The position numbers and the translations under genes were made by a program. Under the pieces are notes generated by a model. That model had not been told where the DNA came from. It was given only the letters and a program-made list of their open reading frames with translations, and did not search any database. DNA of 64,000 nucleotides from Flavobacterium sp. GTDB taxonomy: Bacteria; Bacteroidota; Bacteroidia; Flavobacteriales; Flavobacteriaceae. The DNA lies in contig NZ_SEBR01000001.1 of NCBI RefSeq assembly GCF_004295795.1, forward strand, positions 186,001 through 250,000. The letters run 5' to 3'. Each line of letters begins with the position of its first letter. The stretch's first letter is position 1. This document shows, piece by piece, positions 16,423 through 24,275 of this stretch.

Positions 16423-16809
16423 TTAACGTTTAGAGAACTGGAATCTCTTACGTGCCTTCTTCTGACCGAATTTCTTACGCTCAACCATACGTGGGTCACG
16501 TGTAAGCAATCCTTCTGGCTTCAGGATAAGACGGTTCTCAGCTTCCACTTCGCACATTGCGCGAGCGATTGCCATACGAACTGCTTCTGCCTGGCCGTTT
16601 GAACCACCTCCGTAAACGTTTACTTTCACGTCAAAGTTCTCAGCGTTTTGCGTCATTGCAAGTGGCTGCATTACTTTGTATTGAAGAGTTGCAGTTGGGA
16701 AGTAAGTCGCGAATTCTTTTTTGTTAACCGTGATTTTACCAGAACCTTCAGTTAGGTAAACACGGGCTACAGCAGTTTTTCTTCTGCCGATTTTGTGAAT
16801 TGTAGCCAT
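16423..16809 (-). CDS. rpsI: 30S ribosomal protein S9
   Basis: Small-subunit protein S9, 128 residues, whose C-terminal tail reaches the P-site tRNA. Conserved signatures are [13 protein letters not shown] at the N terminus, [22 protein letters not shown] in the middle and the basic tail [27 protein letters not shown] ending in Lys-Arg. Its ATG overlaps the rplM stop codon by one base in TAATG, so the two genes are translationally coupled. Confidence 0.98.
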   Translation of the reverse strand: MATIHKIGRRKTAVARVYLTEGSGKITVNKKEFATYFPTATLQYKVMQPLAMTQNAENFDVKVNVYGGGSNGQAEAVRMAIARAMCEVEAENRLILKPEGLLTRDPRMVERKKFGQKKARKRFQFSKR

Positions 16810-17264
16810 TACTTAATGTCGTTTAGATTGACGGTTTTAGGTTGTTGAGCTCCGTGTTTGTGCTCAGTACCTACATTAACACTCAGGTTGCGGAAAAGTT
16901 CTGCACCCAATTTGTTCTTAGGCAACATTCCTTTTACGGCTTTCTCAACCAAAGCAGCAGGGTTTTTCTGCTGAAGAACTTTGGCAGTAAGGGATCTTTG
17001 ACCACCTGGATAACCTGTGTGACGAATGTAAGTCTTGTCGTCAAGTTTGTTACCCGTAAGGTTGATCTTTTCTGCATTGATAACGATCACGTTATCGCCA
17101 CAGTCAACGTGCGGTGTGTAGCTTGGTTTGTACTTACCGCGCAAGATCATAGCGACCTTAGAGGCAAGACGTCCCAAGTTGTGACCTTCAGCATCGACAA
17201 CAATCCACTCTTTTTTAACAGTGGCCTTGTTGGCTGATACCGTCTTGTAGCTTAATGTGTTCAC
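16809..17264 (-). CDS. rplM: 50S ribosomal protein L13
   Basis: Large-subunit protein L13, 151 residues, an early assembly protein. Seen are [25 protein letters not shown], the [19 protein letters not shown] segment, [10 protein letters not shown] and the MLPKNKLG motif. It is the first gene of rplM-rpsI-rpsB-tsf and follows a strong promoter and a short leader with a CCCC/GGGG hairpin. It overlaps rpsI by one base. Confidence 0.98.
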   Translation of the reverse strand: MNTLSYKTVSANKATVKKEWIVVDAEGHNLGRLASKVAMILRGKYKPSYTPHVDCGDNVIVINAEKINLTGNKLDDKTYIRHTGYPGGQRSLTAKVLQQKNPAALVEKAVKGMLPKNKLGAELFRNLSVNVGTEHKHGAQQPKTVNLNDIK

Positions 17265-17292
17265 AATAAATTATTTTAATTAAACATTCCGT

Positions 17293-17307
17293 CCCCAAAT
17301 TAAGGGG
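17293..17307 (-). promoter_or_regulatory. Hairpin at the 5' end of the rplM leader
   Basis: CCCC (17293-17296) and GGGG (17304-17307) pair around a 7-nt A/T loop directly after the -7 box, at or just after the predicted transcription start. It could stabilise the mRNA or form part of an r-protein leader. Confidence 0.45.
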
Positions 17308-17310
17308 TTG

Positions 17311-17318
17311 CAAAAGTA
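17311..17318 (-). promoter_or_regulatory. Promoter of the rplM operon, -7 box TACTTTTG
   Basis: Exact TAnnTTTG on the minus strand with TTTG 19 nt upstream, a full match to the Bacteroidota sigma factor consensus. It lies 46 nt before the rplM ATG. Confidence 0.8.
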
Positions 17319-17405
17319 CAATTTATATTTATAAATGCAAACCGCTATAAAAGATAATTTTAGCGGACTTATGAAGGGCATAAAAAGTGTCCGAAAATAC
17401 CATAA

Positions 17406-17438
17406 AAAAACCACTTTACGAGACGCAAAGTGGTTTTT
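17406..17438 (-). terminator. Rho-independent terminator after the ferritin-like pair
   Basis: Arms CCACTTT (17411-17417) and AAAGTGG (17427-17433), flanked by A and T runs, lie 20 bp after the stop of the ferritin-like gene at 17459. Confidence 0.8.
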
Positions 17439-17458
17439 AGCAAAAAGAGCAAATATAA

Positions 17459-18286
17459 TTATACGATAAACAAATTCGCGATTGTGACCGCAGTTGCAGT
17501 ATCGATAGGTTCGTCAAACGATTCCGCTCCTGCCGATGCCGGAATAGCCGGTCCGTTGGCAGTATTGTTAACAGACGCGGTGTTGAATCCGGCCTGGAGC
17601 GTGTTTTGTTCCCCTTCGTAAACCGGTTGCGCCTGAACGGGCAATCCGCCGCGGTCGCTTCCTACGATCCAGCCTTTTTGTCCGCGAAGACGGCGCACTT
17701 GAGAAGCGTGACGTGCCTCGACAGAGTGAATCTGCAAAGCGGCAGTAAGCAATGCCGGATTCGACATCAAATTCCCGGCTTGTCCTTTATAAGCGCGAAC
17801 GCCTGTATCTTCAAACGCTTGGGCTAGTTGAAGAAAAGTCTGGTAATCTCCGAACGGGTTGAAAGGTCCGCCGCCGTTGGCACTGTTTCCGCCGGTGAAG
17901 TCAAAAACCGGAATTGGCGGAGCGTCTGCGCCCAAAGCCTGAGCCAAAAACGTCACGTGGGCATTTTCGTGCTGCGCGATTTGAGCGATGATAGCTTGGT
18001 CAGCTTGCGGAATCAATCCGGCAGTGTCCAATGCAGTGTTGTAATATTCGGCTTCGAGGTATTCCAAAGTCAACGCCAATTGCAAAGCTCCGGTCGCAGT
18101 TGCGGGAGTCGGAGAGATGTCGGCTGCGTAAGATTTGTTGGTCAACGCCGAAAGTCCAAAAGGAACAGCGGCAAAAGCCAAACCTTTACCCAATTGTCCA
18201 AAAGCACCGAAACTCGATCTTCTGTCTCCGGTCTTTGTGTACAAAGCATCGTCGGAGAACAACTCTAATATTTTTGATATGTTCAT
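17459..18286 (-). CDS. Ferritin-like domain protein (downstream member of a pair)
   Basis: A 275-residue protein of the Ferritin_2-like group. An N-terminal stretch with two Arg and a hydrophobic segment (DRRSSFGAFGQLGKGLAFAAVPFGLSAL) resembles a Tat-type export signal. The four-helix core spans about residues 65-205 and includes the ligand-like motifs EYLEAEYYNTAL, AQHENAHVTFL, AFEDTGVRAYKG and HSVEARHASQVR. The last 60 residues are rich in small residues and have no known domain. It follows the related gene at 18307 after 20 bp. In this group the helices can bind a di-iron site; oxidase or storage activity is not shown here. Confidence 0.85.
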   Translation of the reverse strand: MNISKILELFSDDALYTKTGDRRSSFGAFGQLGKGLAFAAVPFGLSALTNKSYAADISPTPATATGALQLALTLEYLEAEYYNTALDTAGLIPQADQAIIAQIAQHENAHVTFLAQALGADAPPIPVFDFTGGNSANGGGPFNPFGDYQTFLQLAQAFEDTGVRAYKGQAGNLMSNPALLTAALQIHSVEARHASQVRRLRGQKGWIVGSDRGGLPVQAQPVYEGEQNTLQAGFNTASVNNTANGPAIPASAGAESFDEPIDTATAVTIANLFIV

Positions 18287-18306
18287 GATTTCTATCGGAT
18301 TTTGGA

Positions 18307-19050
18307 TTATGGTAAATATTGCGCGGTGAATGGAGTCGTGATGAAACCGAGGTCGCCCACGGCTGAGATGATTCCAGATGGATTCGTCGCTTTGTCAAGT
18401 CCGTTTGCGTCAACGACATCGTTTCCTGCGAAACTTGCCGTTCCCGGATTGATCAAGCTTCTGATAGCCGATGCGTGCCTTGCCTCAACCGAAACGATTT
18501 TTCCGGCAAGTACCAAATAGTCCGGAGTCACGATAACTTTACCGGCTCCGTTGTAAGCTGCAACTCCCGTATCTTCAAGCGCTTGTGCTGTCGCAAGAAC
18601 GGCTGCTTGGTTACTGAAATTCAATGTTCCGTAATTGAAAGCCAGATCAGGAAGTACGCGTTCTGCCGGAAGTGCGCCCGAAAGTGCCGCCTGGAAGAAT
18701 TCGCGGTGAATGACCTCGTGGTTGTAAAGGTCTGTCAATACTGCTTGGACTTCCGGCGTGAATCCGGTGAATCCTGTTGCGTTCACGACCTTCGTGTAAA
18801 AGTCGGCTTCCAACTGCTCAAGTGCGTAAGCGTATGTCAAAACGCCCAAATCGCCTCCGCCAAGATCAAATACGCCATTGCGTATTCCAGGAAGTTGGTT
18901 CTGGTTGTTGTTGCTGCCTGAATCGTCGTCATTGTTACATCCGGCCATCAACAAGCCCGCGCCGGCCATCGTAAGGCCGCTGATTTTAAGAAAGTTCCTG
19001 CGACTCGCTAAAGCCGGATTCACTTCCTTGATGGTTACTTTGTTTTCCAT
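18307..19050 (-). CDS. Ferritin-like lipoprotein with Tat-type signal (upstream member of a pair)
   Basis: A 247-residue paralogue of its downstream neighbour. The N terminus has a twin-arginine motif (SRRNFLKISG) followed by a hydrophobic stretch ending in a lipobox, LMAGC, and an Asp/Ser/Asn-rich tether, so the folded protein is probably exported by Tat and lipid-anchored. Helical motifs match the partner: EQLEADFYTKVV, YNHEVIHREFFQ, ALEDTGVAAYNG and VSVEARHASAIR. Tat export suits a protein that acquires its metal in the cytosol. It is the first gene of the two-gene unit. Confidence 0.87.
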   Translation of the reverse strand: MENKVTIKEVNPALASRRNFLKISGLTMAGAGLLMAGCNNDDDSGSNNNQNQLPGIRNGVFDLGGGDLGVLTYAYALEQLEADFYTKVVNATGFTGFTPEVQAVLTDLYNHEVIHREFFQAALSGALPAERVLPDLAFNYGTLNFSNQAAVLATAQALEDTGVAAYNGAGKVIVTPDYLVLAGKIVSVEARHASAIRSLINPGTASFAGNDVVDANGLDKATNPSGIISAVGDLGFITTPFTAQYLP

Positions 19051-19094
19051 AATTCACAGTTTAAGAATTAATACTGGTTGTGTGTACGAATACT

Positions 19095-19102
19095 TATATT
19101 TG
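19095..19102 (+). promoter_or_regulatory. -7 promoter box TATATTTG upstream of the LacI-type gene
   Basis: Exact TAnnTTTG on the plus strand, 161 nt before ATG 19264, implying a leader of about 155 nt. No closer consensus box is visible. Confidence 0.5.
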
Positions 19103-19263
19103 CACATATTAGGTAAACCTACGTTGAGAAAGTGATTCCGGTTTTGCAAAATTTCAATTTGTAGAGGTAAAATTTTACAATTTTTTAAACTTTTTTATAG
19201 TGTTTATAGGATTCTCCTTAAAATTTACATAATTTCCATTATTCTGATAGAAATCGATTGCCT

Positions 19264-20289
19264 ATGAAGTCTAAAGCCACGCTGAAACAAATCGCAAAAG
19301 ATCTGCACGTGTCCGTGTCGACCGTTTCCAAAGCACTGAATGACAGTCCGGAAATCAGCGAGCAGACCAAAGCCAAAGTACAGGAATACGCCAAACTCAA
19401 GAATTACAAGCCGAACGTCATCGGTTTGAACTTGAAGAATCGCAAGACGAAAACGATCGGCGTTATCATCCCGAATATCCTGAATCCGTTCTTCGCTAAG
19501 GTTTTTACCGGAATCGAGAAAATCGCCGACGAAAAAGGATACAATATAATTACGTGTATCTCGAACGAATCGCTCGAAAAGGAAGTGCATGCTCTCGAAA
19601 TGCTGAGCAACGGCACAATCGACGGTTTCGTGCTGTCGATTTCAGAAGAAGCTCAAAAGAAAAGCGAATTCAACCACTTCAAGCAAATCATAAACGAAGG
19701 CACGCCAATCGTGATGTTCGACAGGATTTCTGACGAAGTCGAATGCGACAAAGTGATCGTGGACGATCTCAACTCGGCCGTGAACGCGGTACAGCATTTG
19801 GTGGCCACGGGTTGCAAGCGAATTGCATTGTTGTCTTCTATCGACAATTTGAGCGTAGGGAAATTGCGTGCCAAAGGTTTTTACGAAGGCGTGGAGAAAA
19901 GAGGCGCGAAGGTCGATGAAGATTTGGTCGTCCTCACTGATTCCACTGAAGATTTCGATACAAGATTGTCCAAGTTGTTCGCCGAAAACAAAATCGACGG
20001 CGTTTTTGCGCTTGACGAACACGCATCGGTTTCAGCGATGAAAGCCGCGATCAAAAAAGGCTACAAGATTCCCGAAGAACTTTCGATTATCGGTTTTGCC
20101 GATGGCGTCTGGTCGAAAAGACTTACACCAAGTATGTCGACCGTAAGCCAACACGGACCGGAAATTGGAGAAGCGGCCGCCAAATTACTGATCGAAAGAC
20201 TCGAGAGCAAAGAAGAAGAAGATGCGAAATTCAAAACAGAAGTCATCGCCACAGAATTGCGTCAGCGCGAATCGACCAAAAAACTGTAA
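19264..20289 (+). CDS. LacI-family transcriptional regulator
   Basis: DNA-binding regulator of 341 residues. Residues 1-60 form the LacI helix-turn-helix plus hinge (TLKQIAKDLHVSVSTVSKALNDSPEIS, then NYKPNVIGLNLK), and residues about 62-335 are a periplasmic-binding-protein-like sensor (IGVIIPNILNPFFAKVFTGIE, IDGFVLSIS, PIVMFDR, IDGVFALDE, LSIIGFADG). The effector is normally a sugar. No sugar transport or catabolic operon is adjacent, so the target is not evident; the GH30 gene is 5.4 kb away. ATG 19264 is preferred over a TTG two codons upstream. The gene ends at a terminator shared with the convergent hydrolase gene. Confidence 0.93.
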   Translation: MKSKATLKQIAKDLHVSVSTVSKALNDSPEISEQTKAKVQEYAKLKNYKPNVIGLNLKNRKTKTIGVIIPNILNPFFAKVFTGIEKIADEKGYNIITCISNESLEKEVHALEMLSNGTIDGFVLSISEEAQKKSEFNHFKQIINEGTPIVMFDRISDEVECDKVIVDDLNSAVNAVQHLVATGCKRIALLSSIDNLSVGKLRAKGFYEGVEKRGAKVDEDLVVLTDSTEDFDTRLSKLFAENKIDGVFALDEHASVSAMKAAIKKGYKIPEELSIIGFADGVWSKRLTPSMSTVSQHGPEIGEAAAKLLIERLESKEEEDAKFKTEVIATELRQRESTKKL

Positions 20290-20313
20290 TTCATCTTACA
20301 CTATATAAAGAAG

Positions 20314-20340
20314 AAAGCGGCCGTGAAAGCCGCTTTTTTT
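20314..20340 (+). terminator. Terminator after the LacI-type gene, possibly bidirectional
   Basis: Arms AAAGCGGC (20314-20321) and GCCGCTTT (20329-20336) with a 7-nt loop, then a T run. It abuts the stop codon of the convergent gene at 20339. Confidence 0.85.
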
Positions 20341-21652
20341 ATTCCCTGTTGAAATCGACGTTCAATCCGTTTTGTTTCAGGTTCATTTTTCCGTGTGAGA
20401 ATTCGAGCTTGATTCCCGCGGGCTTGAAAGCGAATTTGGTGTCGCTTTCGGCCTCGAGTGCGAATGAACCTTGTCCGGTGGCTTGCGCCGACAGCTTCCC
20501 GTTTTCTATGAAAATCCTGATTTTTAACGGAAATGCCGACGAAGCGTAATTTCCGACATAAGTCTGCAAAATCGATTCGCTCACGGCAATTTCGTTGAAC
20601 TCGGGAAACTTGTAATCCTGTCCGTAATAAAGTTGCAAGATGCCAAGAGTGATCGCATTCCTGTCAAAATTGTCGCCGTTGATGCAAAGCGCAAAGCCCA
20701 TTTTCGATTCAGGCTCGAAGCCCGTGACCGAACGGAAATTCTCGATTCCGCCCGTGTGTCCGTAGAACTTTTTGTTGTCGAATGGAAGTGCGATCAAACC
20801 CAATCCGTAAGTGTCTTTCAACGTTTTCATTTTCTCGAAAGATGCGGCGCTCATGAGTTTACCGTCGAACAAAGCTTTTGTGAATTGCGTCAAATCTGAC
20901 GGAGTCGAAACCAAAGCGCCAGCCGAAAATGCAATCGAATTCGACCATTCCGGAATCACATTCCATTTGTTTCCGACAAAAATCGCAGACGAAGCCTCGT
21001 TTTTCGAGTGATCGGTTTTCTCTGGCAAATACGTGTTCTTAAGTCCGATTTTCTTGATTATTCGCGTCTGGAGATTTTCGGAATACGACTTTTTGGTCAC
21101 GTCTTCGATAATGAAACCGAGCAAAATGTAGTTGGAATTGCTGTATGTATATTTGGAATCTGGCGTGAAATCAGATGCAAATCTGTTCATCACATCGACC
21201 AATTGCGCTTTCGACATCTTGTTCTGGATGTTTTCTGCGATTATCGAATCGCCCAAAATCTCATGAATTCCAGATCGGTGTCGCAACAACATCTCGATCG
21301 TAATCTGGTCGGCGTTTTTGACCTTCGGATAAAATTTCGAGAGTTTGTCCTCGAGCTTGATTTTCTTTTCGTCCACGAGTTGTAGCAAAACCACGGCCGT
21401 GAACGGTTTTGTGATCGATCCGACTTTGTACTTCGTGTCCGGATTCGCTACTTTTTGGTTTGCGATATCCGAAAAACCGTAGGCTTTGGCAAACACGATT
21501 TTGTCGCTTTCGCGGATGGCGACCGAACCCATGAACTTGTTGTTCGCCTGCAAATACCTAAGCAAACTGTCGATCTTTCGGAATTTTGCATCGGCTTGAC
21601 CGAAAACCGAACCCGAAAGCAACAGCAAAATTAAAATGTAGGATTTTTTCAT
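20339..21652 (-). CDS. Serine hydrolase, beta-lactamase/PBP4* family, exported
   Basis: A 437-residue protein with a Sec signal peptide (MKKSYILILLLLSGSVFGQ) and a class C beta-lactamase/D-Ala-D-Ala peptidase fold. The three active-site motifs are present: S-x-x-K as SITK (Ser79, Lys82), Y-x-N as YSN in YTYSNSNYILLG, and HTG in FYGHTGGIEN replacing the KTG triad. The last ~100 residues are a beta-rich C-terminal domain common in this group. Family members include esterases, D-aminopeptidases and peptidoglycan enzymes; a real beta-lactamase is unlikely but cannot be excluded. It is monocistronic and convergent with the LacI-type gene. Confidence 0.9.
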   Translation of the reverse strand: MKKSYILILLLLSGSVFGQADAKFRKIDSLLRYLQANNKFMGSVAIRESDKIVFAKAYGFSDIANQKVANPDTKYKVGSITKPFTAVVLLQLVDEKKIKLEDKLSKFYPKVKNADQITIEMLLRHRSGIHEILGDSIIAENIQNKMSKAQLVDVMNRFASDFTPDSKYTYSNSNYILLGFIIEDVTKKSYSENLQTRIIKKIGLKNTYLPEKTDHSKNEASSAIFVGNKWNVIPEWSNSIAFSAGALVSTPSDLTQFTKALFDGKLMSAASFEKMKTLKDTYGLGLIALPFDNKKFYGHTGGIENFRSVTGFEPESKMGFALCINGDNFDRNAITLGILQLYYGQDYKFPEFNEIAVSESILQTYVGNYASSAFPLKIRIFIENGKLSAQATGQGSFALEAESDTKFAFKPAGIKLEFSHGKMNLKQNGLNVDFNRE

Positions 21653-21823
21653 CTGATTGTTCGTTTTTGTAAAAATAGTCTTTCGTTTCCGATTTCGGGA
21701 ATTCTAATCCATCGCTTGCAAATTCTAGGCTCGCTTTATATTTTGCTCATCCGGAATCGAGTTTTAAGCAACGGATTAAAATGTATTGAGCGGGTTTTCA
21801 TTAATTTAGAGTAAAAATCCGCT

Positions 21824-22354
21824 ATGAAGAAAGTTTACCTATTTGTCGCTTTTTTGGTGTTTTCCCAAATCGGCTACAGCCAAAACGCCGACATTTTCGA
21901 TCTCGCCCGAACCGGAAGCGCCGAACAAGCCGAAAAGTTGCTGAACCAAGACCAAAAACTCGTCAACACAACAAACACCGACGGGTACACGCCACTTATC
22001 TTGGCTTGCTACCGAAGCAACAATGCGGTTGCGAAACTGCTGCTGCAAAAAGGCGCGAACATCGATGCGATTTCTGGAATGGGAACGGCTTTGATGGCCT
22101 CGGTCGTGAAGGGAAATCTTGAAATGGCAAAACATCTGATAGAACGCAAAGCCAATCCGAATCTCTCCGATGCGAACGGAACGACCGCGCTTCTTTACTC
22201 GGTGATGTTCAAGAAACACGAACTCGCGTCGCTTTTGATGAAATCCGGAGCCGACGCCAATCACAAGGACAACCGCGGACAATCGGCTCTCGATTATGCG
22301 ATTTTGTCCAACGACGACAAACTGATCGAAATCCTAAAAACCAAAAAGCTATGA
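21824..22354 (+). CDS. Exported ankyrin-repeat protein
   Basis: A 176-residue protein with a Sec signal peptide (MKKVYLFVAFLVFSQIGYSQ) followed by four or five ankyrin repeats filling the rest of the chain: TDGYTPLILACYRSNNAVAKLLLQKGANID, then GTALMASVVKGNLEMAKHL and further units ending in DNRGQSALDYAILSNDDKL. It is therefore a small periplasmic protein-binding module. Its stop overlaps the start of the next gene in ATGA, so the pair is translationally coupled. Periplasmic ankyrin proteins beside catalase genes (AnkB type) protect the partner; a similar chaperone-like role for the DOMON neighbour is inference. Confidence 0.88.
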   Translation: MKKVYLFVAFLVFSQIGYSQNADIFDLARTGSAEQAEKLLNQDQKLVNTTNTDGYTPLILACYRSNNAVAKLLLQKGANIDAISGMGTALMASVVKGNLEMAKHLIERKANPNLSDANGTTALLYSVMFKKHELASLLMKSGADANHKDNRGQSALDYAILSNDDKLIEILKTKKL

Positions 22355-23115
22355 ACAAAACTACTCTGAACCTTATCGCCCTTTTGGGATGTGCTACTGC
22401 GATGGCGCAATTCTCGACCGGCGTGCTGAACGGCACCTCGACCGGCGGAACGAATTTGAACATGACGGCCAAAATTGACGTTTCGGCCACCGAAGTCACT
22501 TTGACCTTGACCGGAAATTCCACCGATTGGCTTGGCGTAGGTTTGGGCGCAAGCGGAATGGATTCGGGCGATTGCGTAATCTTCGACGGTACGAATCTAT
22601 CGGACAGATCTTTTGGCGGAGTTGGAGTCACGCCAGCTCTGGATGCGACCCAAAGTTGGACGGTCACTTCCAATACGGTAAATTCGGGCGTTAGAACCGT
22701 AATTGGAACGCGTGCCCTAAATACGGGCGAGCCGAACGATTACGTGTTTGCGAATGCGGCCGGTCCGTTGACGTTGGTTTTTGCCAGAAGAGCCGGAAGC
22801 ATGACAATCGGATATCACGGAAACAACAGTTGTGGCACGACAATCGCGAATTTGGCTTTGTCTTCGGAAGATTTTTCAGCCGAAAAGGTCAAAATGTATC
22901 CGAATCCGGCGAAAGCCAATGTGAGCTTTCAATTGCCTTCGTTTGTGACATCGGGAGAAATCAAAATTTACGACGCTCAGGGCCGAATGGTCAAAAGACA
23001 GGAAATTTCAGAAATGGAAACCAACGTCTCGCTAGCCGGAATCCCGACGGGAACTTACATGGCCGTCGTGAGAACGCAACACGGTAATGCGACCAAAACG
23101 CTTATCGTAGAATAA
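22351..23115 (+). CDS. T9SS-secreted DOMON-like protein
   Basis: A 254-residue secreted protein: Sec signal peptide (to about residue 20, ending AMAQ), a DOMON-like beta-sandwich of about 140 residues (STDWLGVGLGASGMDSGDCVIFDG, a long sheet region, then MTIGYHGNNSCGTT), and a T9SS type A sorting domain in the last 75 residues (VKMYPNPAKANVSF ... GTYMAVVRT). DOMON domains bind haem or sugar; a Met in GASGMDSGD and a His in IGYHG sit where haem-binding members have axial ligands, which makes haem binding possible but unproven. It is coupled to the ankyrin gene by a 4-bp overlap and closed by a terminator. Confidence 0.82.
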   Translation: MNKTTLNLIALLGCATAMAQFSTGVLNGTSTGGTNLNMTAKIDVSATEVTLTLTGNSTDWLGVGLGASGMDSGDCVIFDGTNLSDRSFGGVGVTPALDATQSWTVTSNTVNSGVRTVIGTRALNTGEPNDYVFANAAGPLTLVFARRAGSMTIGYHGNNSCGTTIANLALSSEDFSAEKVKMYPNPAKANVSFQLPSFVTSGEIKIYDAQGRMVKRQEISEMETNVSLAGIPTGTYMAVVRTQHGNATKTLIVE

Positions 23116-23137
23116 AGACGAACAGCTTTCAATCAAG

Positions 23138-23167
23138 AAAGGCCGGGATTTCTCCACGGCCTTTTTC
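23138..23167 (+). terminator. Rho-independent terminator after the ankyrin/DOMON pair
   Basis: Arms AAAGGCCG (23138-23145) and CGGCCTTT (23157-23164) with an 11-nt loop and T run, 22 bp past the stop. Confidence 0.85.
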
Positions 23168-23186
23168 TTTTTTGGTCCACTCAGGT

Positions 23187-23840
23187 TCACTTTCGCTTCA
23201 TCTCGATTTCCAGCGATTTGAATTCTTTTCCGGCTGGATCGGTGTCGAACATTTCCATTTTGCGGGTGTTGTCGTCAACCCAAGTGAAAACTTCCCTGAA
23301 CTTTTTGTCCTTTTTGGTCATCGGATCTGGCATGTTGCCGGTAAAAGTGATCGATTTCGTATTTGGATCGTAGTCGCCCGTCACGAACATCGTTCCCGTT
23401 CCCATGTTGTCGCGCCACGTCGATTCGAACTTATTCGAGGCGTTGTTGTAGCTCACGGTCGAAACGCCCTCAAACGGCTGGCCCATCATTTTGCCTTTGT
23501 AGCTCGCTTCCTGGTAGCGTCCGCCCATTGTCATTTTGATGTCGGCTGTCGCGTCTTCCTTGGTTGGTTTTTTCGGATCCATAAAGGATGTCATCGTGAC
23601 TTTCCAGCTACCCGTGTCGGCGGCCAAAAGTTTGTGCATGTCGCCCGGTTTCATGTATGCTTCCCAAGCTTTGTTCATTTCTTCCTGCGACGGCGGCGTT
23701 GCGGCTTCGGCGCTTTCTGTTGTTGGCACTTCGACTTTTACGGTGTCTGTCGTGCTGGTTTCTACTGCTTTGTCTTCGGCTTTTTTACAGCCTGTGAGCG
23801 CCAAGGTGAGAATGGCCGCGCCCAAAAATACATTTTTCAT
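23187..23840 (-). CDS. DUF1579-like lipoprotein
   Basis: A 217-residue lipoprotein. The signal MKNVFLGAAILTLALTGC ends in a lipobox; a longer frame from 23936 adds 32 residues before it and is not supported. After a Thr/Glu/Ala-rich linker, residues about 50-217 match DUF1579: AYMKPGDMHKLLAADTGSWKVTMTSFMDP, MTMGGRYQEASYKGKMMGQPFEGVSTVSYNN, and a C-terminal sheet ending SLEIEMKRK. The fold is calycin/lipocalin-like and the function is unknown. It is convergent with the DOMON gene. Confidence 0.85.
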   Translation of the reverse strand: MKNVFLGAAILTLALTGCKKAEDKAVETSTTDTVKVEVPTTESAEAATPPSQEEMNKAWEAYMKPGDMHKLLAADTGSWKVTMTSFMDPKKPTKEDATADIKMTMGGRYQEASYKGKMMGQPFEGVSTVSYNNASNKFESTWRDNMGTGTMFVTGDYDPNTKSITFTGNMPDPMTKKDKKFREVFTWVDDNTRKMEMFDTDPAGKEFKSLEIEMKRK

Positions 23841-23867
23841 AATCAGTTGTTTTTTATGTTGGTTGCT

Positions 23868-23875
23868 TAAAGTTA
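23868..23875 (-). promoter_or_regulatory. Near-consensus -7 box TAACTTTA for the DUF1579 gene
   Basis: Minus-strand TAACTTTA, one mismatch from TAnnTTTG, 27 nt before the ATG at 23840. It favours that start over the one at 23936. Confidence 0.4.
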
Positions 23876-24275
23876 GGGAAATTCCGGTTTGGTTTGGACG
23901 GATTTTTTGGGTGGGTTTTGGGTAAACATTTAACAATTTCTACAGATTTTCTGTAACGAAATGTCGCGGCAAAACCTTACGTTCGTAAAACCTAACAGGA
24001 TTTGAATCCCTGTTAGGTTTTACGGCCCCAAAAATTGATGTGTTTTTGTAGTGGTGATTTCAGGTGTTTTAATCCGATAAGGTTCCATTTTCAAAACTAC
24101 AAATTCACCTGACTTGACCAAGATTTCCGGCAATCCGGAAAAACGGTCATCGCTACAAAAAAGGAATTTTATTTCGACATTTTTTTCGAATTGCACGTAT
24201 CAAAAAACGGCGTCAAAACTGAACATTTTCAATTTCGAAGCCGTATTCCATCCTAAAATCCGCGAAGGCGAAACC
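23876..24275. other. Intergenic region between the DUF1579 gene and polA
   Basis: About 400 bp with no gene. It holds the CCTAACA-type palindrome (23985-24023) and a second perfect hairpin, TTTCCGG-CAAT-CCGGAAA, at 24124-24141. Neither has a clear T run in the polA direction, so how polA terminates is not obvious. Confidence 0.6.
23985..24023. repeat. Palindrome, CCTAACA family (copy 2)
   Basis: Arms GTAAAACCTAACAGG (23985-23999) and its exact complement (24009-24023) around 9 nt, with extra pairing of ATT/AAT inside. It lies 3' of polA and shares CCTAACA/TGTTAGG with copies at 11626 and 59160. Confidence 0.8.
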
